DNA of 8,836 nucleotides, taken from CAZKUN01 sp964555935. Its GTDB lineage: Bacteria; Armatimonadota; Zipacnadia; Zipacnadales; VGFC01. Every line of letters begins with the position of its first letter. Within the stretch, counting starts at the first letter, position 1. Shown here piece by piece: positions 1 through 5,738 of the stretch. The notes below the pieces were generated by a model. It saw only the letters and a program-made list of their open reading frames with translations. It was not told the DNA's origin and made no database searches. The translations under genes and the position numbers were made by a program. The stretch is from positions 1 through 8,836 of the forward strand of contig CAZKUN010000330.1 in assembly GCA_964555935.1 (NCBI GenBank), given 5' to 3'.

Positions 1-984
1 CGTGCATTGCTCCATGTACCCAGCGAAGGGCCGGCCCTCGGCGTCGGCCAGCGTGCGCATGTCCCTGTGGTGGGCTACCTCGGAGGCGGTCATAGGCACG
101 AGCCGAATGTGGTGGATGCTGGCGTCCCGCCACCCCTGGCGTGCGCCGCCGATGGCGAGGCAAACATCCTGCCCGGTGAGGTCGGCGCTCTTGAGGTAGA
201 ACTCCTGAAGGAAGCGGTCCCGGTCCTGCCCCTTGGGAGAGGCCAAGTAGTCGGGTATGGCGTAGCGGATCTCCTCGCCCGACAGATAGAACTCATACGC
301 TGAGTACGGCTCCATGCCAATGTAGATGCGATACCAGCCGGTGAGGTCCAGGCTCAGGACGAGGGGCGGTGCCGTGACATCGTCAACGGGACAGAAGATG
401 GAGGCGACTACAGGTGTCTTCTTGCCGCCCCGCTCGAGTTGCCATGGCCTGGGGAGGTCGCCACCGGCCAGTTCTGTCGCGTTTCGAGCGCTGATGACCA
501 GCACGTCCTGGGCCCCGGACAGATCCACGCTCTCGGAGAGGACGACCTCACCCTCCGCGCGCTTGAGGCGGAACCTGGCCGAGTCCATCGGCATCTCGAG
601 GTCGAAGAAGTAGTTCCAGAGGCACTGCTGGATACCCACGGGCAGGCAGCCCTCAATGGCGCCCTTGTTCCAGGTGGCGGCGGCGCACGGACGCCACTCA
701 TCGATGGTTGTGCCCACGTAGATCGTAGCCGGGTTCCACGTGACCCCGTCGTCGGCCGAGTACTCCGCAAGAAGACTTTCCGGACGTTGGCCGGTCAGCG
801 CGATCAGCCGATCCGGGCGGTCCAAGGGCTTCCCAATAGTCATGGCCTGCACGTGTCCTGTAGTCGTGCCCAATGCGCATGCAGACCACACGAACCACGA
901 CGCGAGCGTTGCTTGGAGCAGAAGCAAGGGCTGTCTGCGGCAAGCTGGCTCCGGAATGCGGTCTTGGGGGAGCGGGCTCTTCAT
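1..984 (-). CDS. Secreted protein, N-terminal part of a probable multidomain glycosidase-like protein (3' end outside window)
   Basis: The reading frame is open from an ATG at 984-982 to the window edge, giving about 328 codons with no stop. A GAGGGG Shine-Dalgarno (plus-strand 994-999) lies 9 nt before the ATG. The N-terminus looks like a signal peptide: a polar stretch of about 17 residues, then a hydrophobic core (LLLLQATLASWFVWSACA, residues ~19-36), with cleavage likely just after it. Residues ~75-82 (SADDGVTW) match the Asp-box pattern S-x-D-x-G-x-T-W of sialidase-like propellers, but I see only one copy. The rest is beta-rich. Residues ~205-298 contain LSLDLTGWYRIYIGM and FYLKSADLTGQDV, then IHHIRLVPMTASEV, which resembles the accessory beta-sandwich ahead of TIM-barrel hydrolase-like domains in planctomycete/armatimonad hypothetical proteins. 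That resemblance is from memory. The catalytic part, if any, lies left of the window, so the function is unknown. A beta-helix relic ends only 31 nt upstream on the same strand, so this gene may once have been downstream in an operon. Confidence 0.8.
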   Translation of the reverse strand, partial: MKSPLPQDRIPEPACRRQPLLLLQATLASWFVWSACALGTTTGHVQAMTIGKPLDRPDRLIALTGQRPESLLAEYSADDGVTWNPATIYVGTTIDEWRPCAAATWNKGAIEGCLPVGIQQCLWNYFFDLEMPMDSARFRLKRAEGEVVLSESVDLSGAQDVLVISARNATELAGGDLPRPWQLERGGKKTPVVASIFCPVDDVTAPPLVLSLDLTGWYRIYIGMEPYSAYEFYLSGEEIRYAIPDYLASPKGQDRDRFLQEFYLKSADLTGQDVCLAIGGARQGWRDASIHHIRLVPMTASEVAHHRDMRTLADAEGRPFAGYMEQCT

Positions 985-993
985 GGCATCCAA

Positions 994-999
994 CCCCTC
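994..999 (-). promoter_or_regulatory. Ribosome binding site of the 984-1 gene
   Basis: On the minus strand the bases read GAGGGG, 9 nt before the ATG at 984-982. This supports that start. The ATG at 989-987 is excluded because it reaches TGA after one codon. Confidence 0.6.
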
Positions 1000-1015
1000 A
1001 CTGACGAATGTGGGC

Positions 1016-1210
1016 TCAGAGGGCGCGGGACTGGGGCCCGCTGGGAGGCGGCCGGGGGTCGCCGTGCTCAAAGGCCCCGATGTCCGGTCGGCCATCGCTT
1101 ACGAGGTCCGCCAGACCGGGCATTGCCACGCCCTTGTCACGCAGCCTCTGTGCGACCGGAAGAGACCAGTCAGGGCCAGGTACTGAGAACTGTAGTTCGG
1201 CGTCTGAGCA
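1016..1210 (-). pseudogene. C-terminal relic of a parallel beta-helix (pectate-lyase-like) secreted protein
   Basis: The minus-strand frame is open from 1210 to a TGA at 1018-1016 and encodes 64 residues with no plausible start codon or ribosome site. It reads ...VPGPDWSLPVAQRLRDKGV, then AMPGLADLVSDGRPDIGAFE, then HGDPRPPPSGPQSRAL. The pattern 'G-x-x-x-PG-x-x-D ... PDIGAFE-x-G' is familiar from the C-termini of right-handed parallel beta-helix proteins (polysaccharide lyase / choice-of-anchor types), where '(A)PDIGAYE' closes the protein. An in-frame TGA at 1213-1211 cuts it off upstream, close to a transposase relic. The simplest reading is that insertion and deletion removed the N-terminal part of an intact lyase-like gene. 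It ends 31 nt before the ATG of the next minus-strand gene. The fragment is certainly not a whole gene; the family call rests on one motif. Confidence 0.55.
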
Positions 1211-1242
1211 TCAGAAGCCTGCGCGTCAGGCCGCGGACGCCC

Positions 1243-1422
1243 GCAATGCCGCACCGTCTGCCGGTACGCACGGCAATGCGTGGCCGAAAAGAGGAGCGCA
1301 TCGCGGATCCGCTGTGCGGACCACGGCGGGTTCCCTTGACTCAGCTTGTGGATCGAGGCCTGCATCTCAAGGGAGACTGGTGGCCGTCCACGCTTCGGTG
1401 ACTTCCAGCGCGTGGGGCCCTG
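1243..1422 (-). pseudogene. Relic of an integrase-core (IS3/IS481-like) transposase
   Basis: The frame is open downstream of a TAG at 1425-1423. It reads WKSPKRGRPPVSLEMQASI, then HKLSQGNPPWSAQRIRDALL, then a degenerate stretch ending QTVRHC. This matches the linker and helix-turn-helix region just before the rve integrase core of IS3/IS481-type transposases, whose usual form is 'RKRGRPP-x-S-x-E-x-x-x-L-I-x-x-M-S-x-x-N-P-x-W-x-A-x-R-I-x-x-x-L'. The closing TVRHC fits the usual TVRKYM. The DDE catalytic domain is absent: downstream sequence does not resemble an integrase core and the frame runs into the beta-helix relic. Only about 60 codons remain, so the element is dead. I could not identify terminal inverted repeats or a target duplication. 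Confidence is good for the family motif and low for the exact IS family. Confidence 0.6.
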
Positions 1423-1504
1423 CTACTGGTCTGTGTTGGTGTTCTGCCCGAGAACTCCGGGCTCTCTTCCCATGGACTCCATGCAGCTGCAGCGCCAGCT
1501 AGGC

Positions 1505-1636
1505 TGCCCCGGTAACTGCGGTAACGGGTTCCGCACAACTTCTTCCTACCAACTGACGGCAATGTGGGAGCGAGTTCCAGGTTACCCATCCCAATGGCTT
1601 CCGGGGCATTGCTCGGACCAGGAATGTGGGGCTACC
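1505..1636 (+). repeat. Intergenic repeat, copy 1 (candidate structured RNA / regulatory element)
   Basis: This stretch aligns with 5437-5569 over about 130 nt with nearly equal internal spacing (98 versus 100 nt from CGGTAAC to ATTGCTCGGACC). Shared blocks are the tandem CGGTAAC repeat followed by GGGTT-Y-CGC, a CTTCCT-x-CCA block, GGAGCGAG, and ATTGCTCGGACCAGGAA near the right end. The middle (about 1572-1596) is diverged. TGCCCCGG at 1505-1512 is the exact reverse complement of CCGGGGCA at 1601-1608, so the element can close on itself. An inner pairing is possible between GGGAGC (1566-1571) and GCTTCC (1597-1602), with one G-T pair, although its outer two pairs compete with the closing stem. 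The element ends 170 nt before the GH123-like gene and could lie in its leader. No coding sense is apparent. Confidence 0.75.
1510..1525 (+). promoter_or_regulatory. Tandem direct repeat CGGTAAC-N2-CGGTAAC (copy 1)
   Basis: The bases read CGGTAACTGCGGTAAC: two identical 7-mers with a 9-bp period. The same pair occurs at 5441 and 8717. Two direct half-sites about one helical turn apart suit a regulator binding in tandem (AraC-like or response-regulator-like); they could equally be part of an RNA. A reverse-complement half-site GTTACC sits at 1581-1586 in this copy only. Confidence 0.4.
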
Positions 1637-1722
1637 ACTCGTGTCCCCTCGGGGAGCGTGGGGCCTGTCCGCCGCCGATCCGACGCCTGACCGGCCGACA
1701 GCAGTTCTCTCCTCCACCTGCA

Positions 1723-1737
1723 GAGGCCGCAGGCCTC
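1723..1737 (+). other. Perfect hairpin GAGGCC-GCA-GGCCTC in the leader of the GH123-like gene
   Basis: A 6-bp perfect GC-rich stem with a 3-nt loop lies 68 nt before the start codon. It has no T-tract, so it is not a standard intrinsic terminator. In sequence of this GC content a stem this short can arise by chance. Confidence 0.3.
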
Positions 1738-1770
1738 CCCCGGCTCGCCAGGGAAGCACGGTCGGGAGAG

Positions 1771-1787
1771 CGCCGTGTAGCACGGCG
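1771..1787 (+). promoter_or_regulatory. 17-bp palindrome CGCCGTG-TAG-CACGGCG just upstream of the ribosome site
   Basis: Two perfect 7-bp arms flank a 3-nt centre, ending 6 nt before the GGGAGGAG ribosome binding site of the GH123-like gene. As DNA it has the form of an operator for a dimeric regulator. As RNA it would form a stable stem next to the ribosome site. The sequence does not decide between these. Confidence 0.45.
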
Positions 1788-1793
1788 ACGAAC

Positions 1794-1801
1794 GGGAGGA
1801 G
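1794..1801 (+). promoter_or_regulatory. Ribosome binding site of the GH123-like gene
   Basis: GGGAGGAG ends 4 nt before the ATG at 1806. This strong Shine-Dalgarno decides the start: the frame is open further upstream to 1626, but that extension would place coding sequence over the repeat and the hairpins and would bury the signal peptide. Confidence 0.8.
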
Positions 1802-1805
1802 CCTC

Positions 1806-4800
1806 ATGAGACCGCTCGCTCCATTGCCGGCACTGATACTCCTGACGGCGACTGCGTCGGCGGCGCCGTTGGTACCCAACGGGTCCTTCGAGGACGGGGC
1901 AGAGGCGCCGACCGGCTGGGCACTGACGGGCGAAGGCGGTTGGTCCTCCGATGGTGGCCACGACGGCAGGCGGTTCGTGACGGTAGCCGGCGGCGATGAC
2001 GGCGGCCGGTGGCTCAGCGACCCCGTGGCGCTCGAGCCGGGAGGCGTGTACGAGCTCCGCCTCCGTTTCCGCTACCGACCGGAGGGCGCCGAGGGCGGCG
2101 CCAACGCCTTCGCCGGGCCGGAGTGCGCAATCGAGCTGTGGGCCCTTAGCCCCGACGACGAGGGACGGTGGGTGGAGAGGGCGATGCGCTTCGTCGCGCC
2201 CTCGCCGGCGGACCCTTCGATGAGCCGAATTGGGCTGGGGCAGTGGCGGCTGAAGGGGTCGCTCGACTACGACTCGGTGGAGCTGCACCGCGTGAAGCCG
2301 GCGCACCGTGTGATCGACGGAATGAGCTTGGGGTCGGGCGAGACGGTCTCGGACAGCTACCGTTTTGCGGCGCCGCTCAGCACCTGGCGAGGCATCAGCC
2401 GCCCGCTGCATTCCTTCACCGCCCGCTTCCACGACAACCGGTGGCGCTTCTCACGTCCCGATGACTGCGTGGTCTATCGGCACGAGGTCGCCGGCCGCCG
2501 GCAGACGTCGGCGTCGATCACCCCGACTGCGTGGTTCCATGAAGACTCGAGCTGGCGGCTGAGCGTGGACGTGTCGACGGACGGGCAGAGCTGGCAGGAG
2601 GTCGGCGGCATCGCGATGTCCGACTCGGGAGCCCCCTTCAGCGTGCCCGAGGAGATGCTGCCGGCCGAGGTCGTCTACGTGCGGCTGCGGTGTAATGCCG
2701 GCGACGATTCTGAGCCCGTCTTCCTCCAGTGCACGGGCTACGAGTACGAGGCCAACCTCGACGCACCTGTCGCCCCAGCGACCGGACACACCACCGCCGT
2801 CACCGTGCTGGCGGAGGATGGCGGCATCTCCGTGGAGCCGATCTCTGGTGGCCAAGAATCCGTCTTCGCGGTGCGAGTGACGAGCAAGAAGCGCGTCACC
2901 ATCGCGCCACGGTTGCTCGTTGCTCACGAAGGCAGGGGACCTCGCCGATACCTGGGAGGTCGGCGGGTGCTGGAGGCCGGGGAGACGGCCACCGTGTCCG
3001 TCGCGTACGAGGCGCCGGCCCCCGGGCAGTACACCCTCGAACTCGCTCTGGGCGCAGAGCTGAAGACGACACTTGCGGCTGAGAGGTCAGTGTCGGTTCT
3101 GGCTGCCGGTAACTACGGCGAGAGCCTGCCCTCGCCGGACGAGGATGTGGCGCTCTGGTGGGCGGCATCGGGATGGAAGGTCGGCAGGTCGCGGCCTGCG
3201 CCGAAGGTACGCGGAACGGCCGTCCGGCTTCGCCTGGCACGCAACGAAGCGGAGAGCGCGCAGGTGGTGGTGCGTCCGGACCGAGAGCTGCGCGGGCTGG
3301 TTGCCGAGGCGGGTGCGCTCCGCTCGCGAGGAGGCGCAACGCTCCCGGAGTCGGCGATCGAGGTGCTGCGGGTGCGATATGTCAATGTCGAACATGTCTC
3401 GGACGGGCTCGGCGGCCTCGGCGAATGGCCCGACCCGCTGCCGTCGTTCAGGGCAGGCTTGAACGTCGCCGCGGGACGGAACCAGCCGCTGTGGGTGACC
3501 GTGCGCGCGCCGAAGGACGCGTCGCCTGGACGCTATCGCGGCACGGTGGAGCTTCGAGCCGAGGGCTTCCAGGTGGAGGTGCCGCTCGAGGTCGATGTCT
3601 ACGACTTCACGCTGCCCGATGAAACGACATGCCGGTCGCTTTTCGGCTTCGACTGGAGCAACGTGGAGCGCTACCACAAACTCGAGACGGACGCCGAGAA
3701 GCGCGAGGTCCTTGACAAGTACCTGCGCAGCTTCAGCGACCATCGCATCAGTCCGTACGACCCGGCGCCATTAGATGCGGTGACGTACACCTGGGACACG
3801 CGCTCGCAGTGGAATGGGGGGAAGCTCGTGGTCGGCGAGGCGCGTTCCGGGACGCAGTCGTTCGAGGTGCGGGACAACGGCGCCACGTCGAACACCACCA
3901 CCAATTACGCGGAGATGATGGCGGTCTCCGGCGAGCCGCTGAGCATCAGCCTGTGGTATCGCACGGAGACGGACGAGCCGGCGGCGCTCTACCTGCAGCA
4001 CTTCGACCGCGGCCGGGGGTGGTTCTACGGGCGCAACCGACATATTCCACTCCCGGCCTCGCGGGAGTGGCGGCGGTTCGAGATGACCGTGTCCGAGTTC
4101 CCGCCGCGGACGGCATTCGTGAGCCCGATGGTACAGGGCTGCCAGTGGACTCAAGAGGGCGAGCGGACGGGAGCCGTGTGGATCGATGACCTGTCGATTG
4201 TCGACACGGCGACGGGCGAGGAACTGGTGGAGGACGGGGGCTTCGAGGAGGCGCGGCCCGTCGGGCCCGAGACGGGAGTGGAGTTCGACTGGACGGCATG
4301 GGACGCCGCGATGGGGCGAGCCGTCGACCAGTACCACTTCAACTCCTTCGTGTTCCACGTTCCGGGCCTCGGTGGCGGCACGTTCCACGCGCGGGTCGCG
4401 GGGTCGCTGCTCGGGTACTCGCAGAAGACCCCGGAGCACCTCGCGCTGTTCCGGACGTGGTGTGGGGCGGCCCGAGAGCATCTGGCCGAGCGCGGTCTTC
4501 TGAGGAAGGCGGTTTGCTATCCGTTCGACGAGCCGGACGAGAAGGACTACGAGTTCGTGGTCGAGCAGCTTCGCTACCTGAAGGAGGGCTTTCCGGGCCT
4601 GCACCGCATGGTGCCGATGCATCTCGGCGCGGCGGAGCCGTTCGTGGGCAACATCGACTACTGGTGCCCGGTGCTCTCCACGCACATCCCAGCCTTCGCC
4701 GCCGAGCGGCACGCAGCAGGCGATCTGTACACTTGGTACATCTGCTGCGCCCCGAAGGCGCCGTACATCGCCAACTTCATCGACCGGCCCGCGACCGACC

Positions 4801-5297
4801 TGCGCGTGTGGCTCTGGCAGACGTGGGCGGAGAACGTCAATGGCATACTGATCTGGCAGAGCATCTACTGGCACAGTCCGCCGGCATATCCCGACTCGCT
4901 GCAGGACCCGTATGATGACTCGATGAGTTGGGTCCGAGGCTACGGCACGAAACCGGGCGAGAAGCGACGCTGGAACGTGGGCGATGGGCGGTTCATGTAC
5001 CCACCCGAGAGGGCGACCGGCACCCAGGATGGACCCGTCATCGAGGGCCCCGTGTCGAGCATCCGCTGGGAGGCCCTGCGCGACGGCATGGAGGACTACG
5101 AGTACCTCGCGATGCTGAAGCGGTTGCTTGAGGAGAAGCGCGAGCGACTGAGCGCGAGCGAGATTGAACGCTACGAGGCACTCCTCAAAGTGCCTCCGGA
5201 GATCTCCCGGTCACTGACCGACTACACCACCGATCCCGCGCCGGTCGCGGCCCGCCGACACCAGGTTGCCAAGGCCATAGAGCGGCTGTCACGGTGA
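1806..5297 (+). CDS. Secreted multidomain glycoside hydrolase, GH123-like (DUF4091 catalytic region)
   Basis: The product is 1163 residues and probably an exo-acting glycosidase; GH123 is known for N-acetyl-beta-galactosaminidase acting by substrate-assisted catalysis. Order of parts: signal peptide 1-19 (LPALILLTATASA, cleavage before APLVPN); jelly-roll carbohydrate-binding-like module ~22-158 (starts NGSFEDG, ends LDYDSVELH); a second beta-sandwich ~160-322 with discoidin-like STDGQSWQEVG and VYVRLRCNAGD; an Ig-like stretch ~325-430; the GH123-type N-terminal beta-sandwich ~445-600 (RLARNEAESAQVVV ... VDVYDFTLP); and the catalytic barrel from ~605. The barrel carries PFDEPDEKDYEFV, with D908-E909 as the probable catalytic Asp-Glu pair. 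Its end is typical of DUF4091: W-Q-x-W-x-E-N-V-N-G-I-L-I-W, then GDGRFMYP, then SIRWEALRDGMEDYEYLAML. About 160 residues (~657-817) forming another carbohydrate-binding-like sandwich (ends VWIDDLSIVDTATGEELVED) interrupt the barrel between HRISPYDPAP and VEFDWTAWDAAM. It is about twice the size of a minimal GH123 enzyme. Family call sure; substrate inferred. Confidence 0.88.
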   Translation: MRPLAPLPALILLTATASAAPLVPNGSFEDGAEAPTGWALTGEGGWSSDGGHDGRRFVTVAGGDDGGRWLSDPVALEPGGVYELRLRFRYRPEGAEGGANAFAGPECAIELWALSPDDEGRWVERAMRFVAPSPADPSMSRIGLGQWRLKGSLDYDSVELHRVKPAHRVIDGMSLGSGETVSDSYRFAAPLSTWRGISRPLHSFTARFHDNRWRFSRPDDCVVYRHEVAGRRQTSASITPTAWFHEDSSWRLSVDVSTDGQSWQEVGGIAMSDSGAPFSVPEEMLPAEVVYVRLRCNAGDDSEPVFLQCTGYEYEANLDAPVAPATGHTTAVTVLAEDGGISVEPISGGQESVFAVRVTSKKRVTIAPRLLVAHEGRGPRRYLGGRRVLEAGETATVSVAYEAPAPGQYTLELALGAELKTTLAAERSVSVLAAGNYGESLPSPDEDVALWWAASGWKVGRSRPAPKVRGTAVRLRLARNEAESAQVVVRPDRELRGLVAEAGALRSRGGATLPESAIEVLRVRYVNVEHVSDGLGGLGEWPDPLPSFRAGLNVAAGRNQPLWVTVRAPKDASPGRYRGTVELRAEGFQVEVPLEVDVYDFTLPDETTCRSLFGFDWSNVERYHKLETDAEKREVLDKYLRSFSDHRISPYDPAPLDAVTYTWDTRSQWNGGKLVVGEARSGTQSFEVRDNGATSNTTTNYAEMMAVSGEPLSISLWYRTETDEPAALYLQHFDRGRGWFYGRNRHIPLPASREWRRFEMTVSEFPPRTAFVSPMVQGCQWTQEGERTGAVWIDDLSIVDTATGEELVEDGGFEEARPVGPETGVEFDWTAWDAAMGRAVDQYHFNSFVFHVPGLGGGTFHARVAGSLLGYSQKTPEHLALFRTWCGAAREHLAERGLLRKAVCYPFDEPDEKDYEFVVEQLRYLKEGFPGLHRMVPMHLGAAEPFVGNIDYWCPVLSTHIPAFAAERHAAGDLYTWYICCAPKAPYIANFIDRPATDLRVWLWQTWAENVNGILIWQSIYWHSPPAYPDSLQDPYDDSMSWVRGYGTKPGEKRRWNVGDGRFMYPPERATGTQDGPVIEGPVSSIRWEALRDGMEDYEYLAMLKRLLEEKRERLSASEIERYEALLKVPPEISRSLTDYTTDPAPVAARRHQVAKAIERLSR

Positions 5298-5436
5298 CCA
5301 TACGCCATGCCGCTTACTGCGAGCACGCGCTGGTCGTCTGGGGCAATGGCCTGGCTGAACCCGTGGGGCCCCCGAACCAATCTGCGGTACTGAGCAAGTC
5401 CCAGAAGTCGGGCCTTCCCGTTGTCGGGCTCTGTAC

Positions 5437-5569
5437 TGCCCGGTAACAGCGGTAACGGGTTTCGCGCACTTTCTTCCTGCCAGCCGACAGCGATGGGAGG
5501 AGCGAGCTCAAGTGTTAGTGGAATGAACCGCTCCCCGGGCATTGCTCGGACCAGGAACGTGGCGGCTAA
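5437..5569 (+). repeat. Intergenic repeat, copy 2 (candidate structured RNA / regulatory element)
   Basis: This is homologous to 1505-1636 in the same orientation and lies between two convergent genes. TGCCCGG (5437-5443) is the exact reverse complement of CCGGGCA (5535-5541). Compared with copy 1, one C is missing on the left arm and one G on the right arm, so pairing is preserved. Inside, GGAGCG (5499-5504) pairs exactly with CGCTCC (5529-5534), directly abutting the right arm of the outer stem. The loop between (5505-5528) is unlike that of copy 1, while the flanking ATTGCTCGGACCAGGAA is identical. Sequence similarity stops abruptly left of TGCCC. The transcribed strand is not known: it could lie in the 3' region of either neighbour or have its own promoter. 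Confidence 0.75.
5441..5456 (+). promoter_or_regulatory. Tandem direct repeat CGGTAAC-N2-CGGTAAC (copy 2)
   Basis: CGGTAACAGCGGTAAC has the same 9-bp period as at 1510 and is base-identical to the pair at 8717. Here it lies between the 3' ends of two genes. That argues against a simple promoter operator at this copy, unless it has been carried along as part of the repeat. Confidence 0.35.
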
Positions 5570-5586
5570 CATCGCCTGCGGCGAGT

Positions 5587-5609
5587 GGGCCCTGACTGCA
5601 TCAGGGCCC
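5587..5609 (+). terminator. Perfect 9-bp hairpin between convergent genes
   Basis: GGGCCCTGA (5587-5595), loop CTGCA, TCAGGGCCC (5601-5609). The hairpin lies 290 nt after the GH123-like stop and 130 nt after the lyase stop on the other strand, so it could serve both. No T-tract follows on either strand, so intrinsic termination would be of the atypical GC-stem kind; it may only block or protect transcript ends. Confidence 0.4.
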
Positions 5610-5657
5610 CAGAGTCGGGCGCGGATGGAGTTCCTGGGATGGACACCGGACTGGACG

Positions 5658-5679
5658 GGCCTCTCCGGGGAGACGGGCC
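5658..5679 (-). terminator. GC-rich inverted repeat downstream of the lyase gene
   Basis: GGCC-TCTCC (5658-5666) faces GGAGA (5669-5673) and, after a 2-nt bulge, GGCC (5676-5679). It falls about 60-80 nt past the lyase stop in the direction of its transcription. The loop is very tight and there is no T-tract. This is a weak terminator candidate. Confidence 0.2.
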
Positions 5680-5738
5680 GTACGGGATGCGGGCCCCTCT
5701 GGGCTACAGCATCTCACGCCGTCTCCTTCGAGTTGCGC

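Noticed and set aside
439..1401. Long plus-strand open frame of 320 codons
   Set aside because: It runs antisense to the 984-1 gene, which has a signal peptide, ribosome site and natural composition. The product is arginine- and proline-rich without recognisable domains, as expected for a shadow frame in GC-rich DNA.
1505..1608. TGCCCCGG/CCGGGGCA as terminal inverted repeats of a miniature transposon
   Set aside because: Similarity between copies continues for ~28 nt beyond the right arm, and no target-site duplication is seen. An internal RNA stem explains it better, though a mobile origin is not excluded.
1626..1805. Upstream extension of the GH123-like reading frame to the ATG at 1626
   Set aside because: The ATG at 1806 has a strong GGGAGGAG site and is followed at once by a signal peptide. 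The extension crosses the end of the repeat and two hairpins and has no ribosome site.
1632..2432. Minus-strand open frame of 266 codons
   Set aside because: It is antisense to the start of the GH123-like gene, arginine-rich and without domains.
3106..3113. CCGGTAAC inside the GH123-like gene as a fourth repeat copy
   Set aside because: Only a single half-site is present and the following bases (TACGGCGAG) do not match the repeat; it is explained by coding sequence.
3771..4874. Minus-strand open frame of 367 codons
   Set aside because: It lies antisense inside the GH123-like gene, has low-complexity His/Arg/Pro-rich sequence and no family resemblance.
5222..5572. Minus-strand frame of 116 codons covering repeat copy 2
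   Set aside because: It shares TFLVRAMP with a frame across copy 1 (1499-1879, minus), but the two then differ by frameshifts. The repeat therefore changes as non-coding DNA, not as protein.
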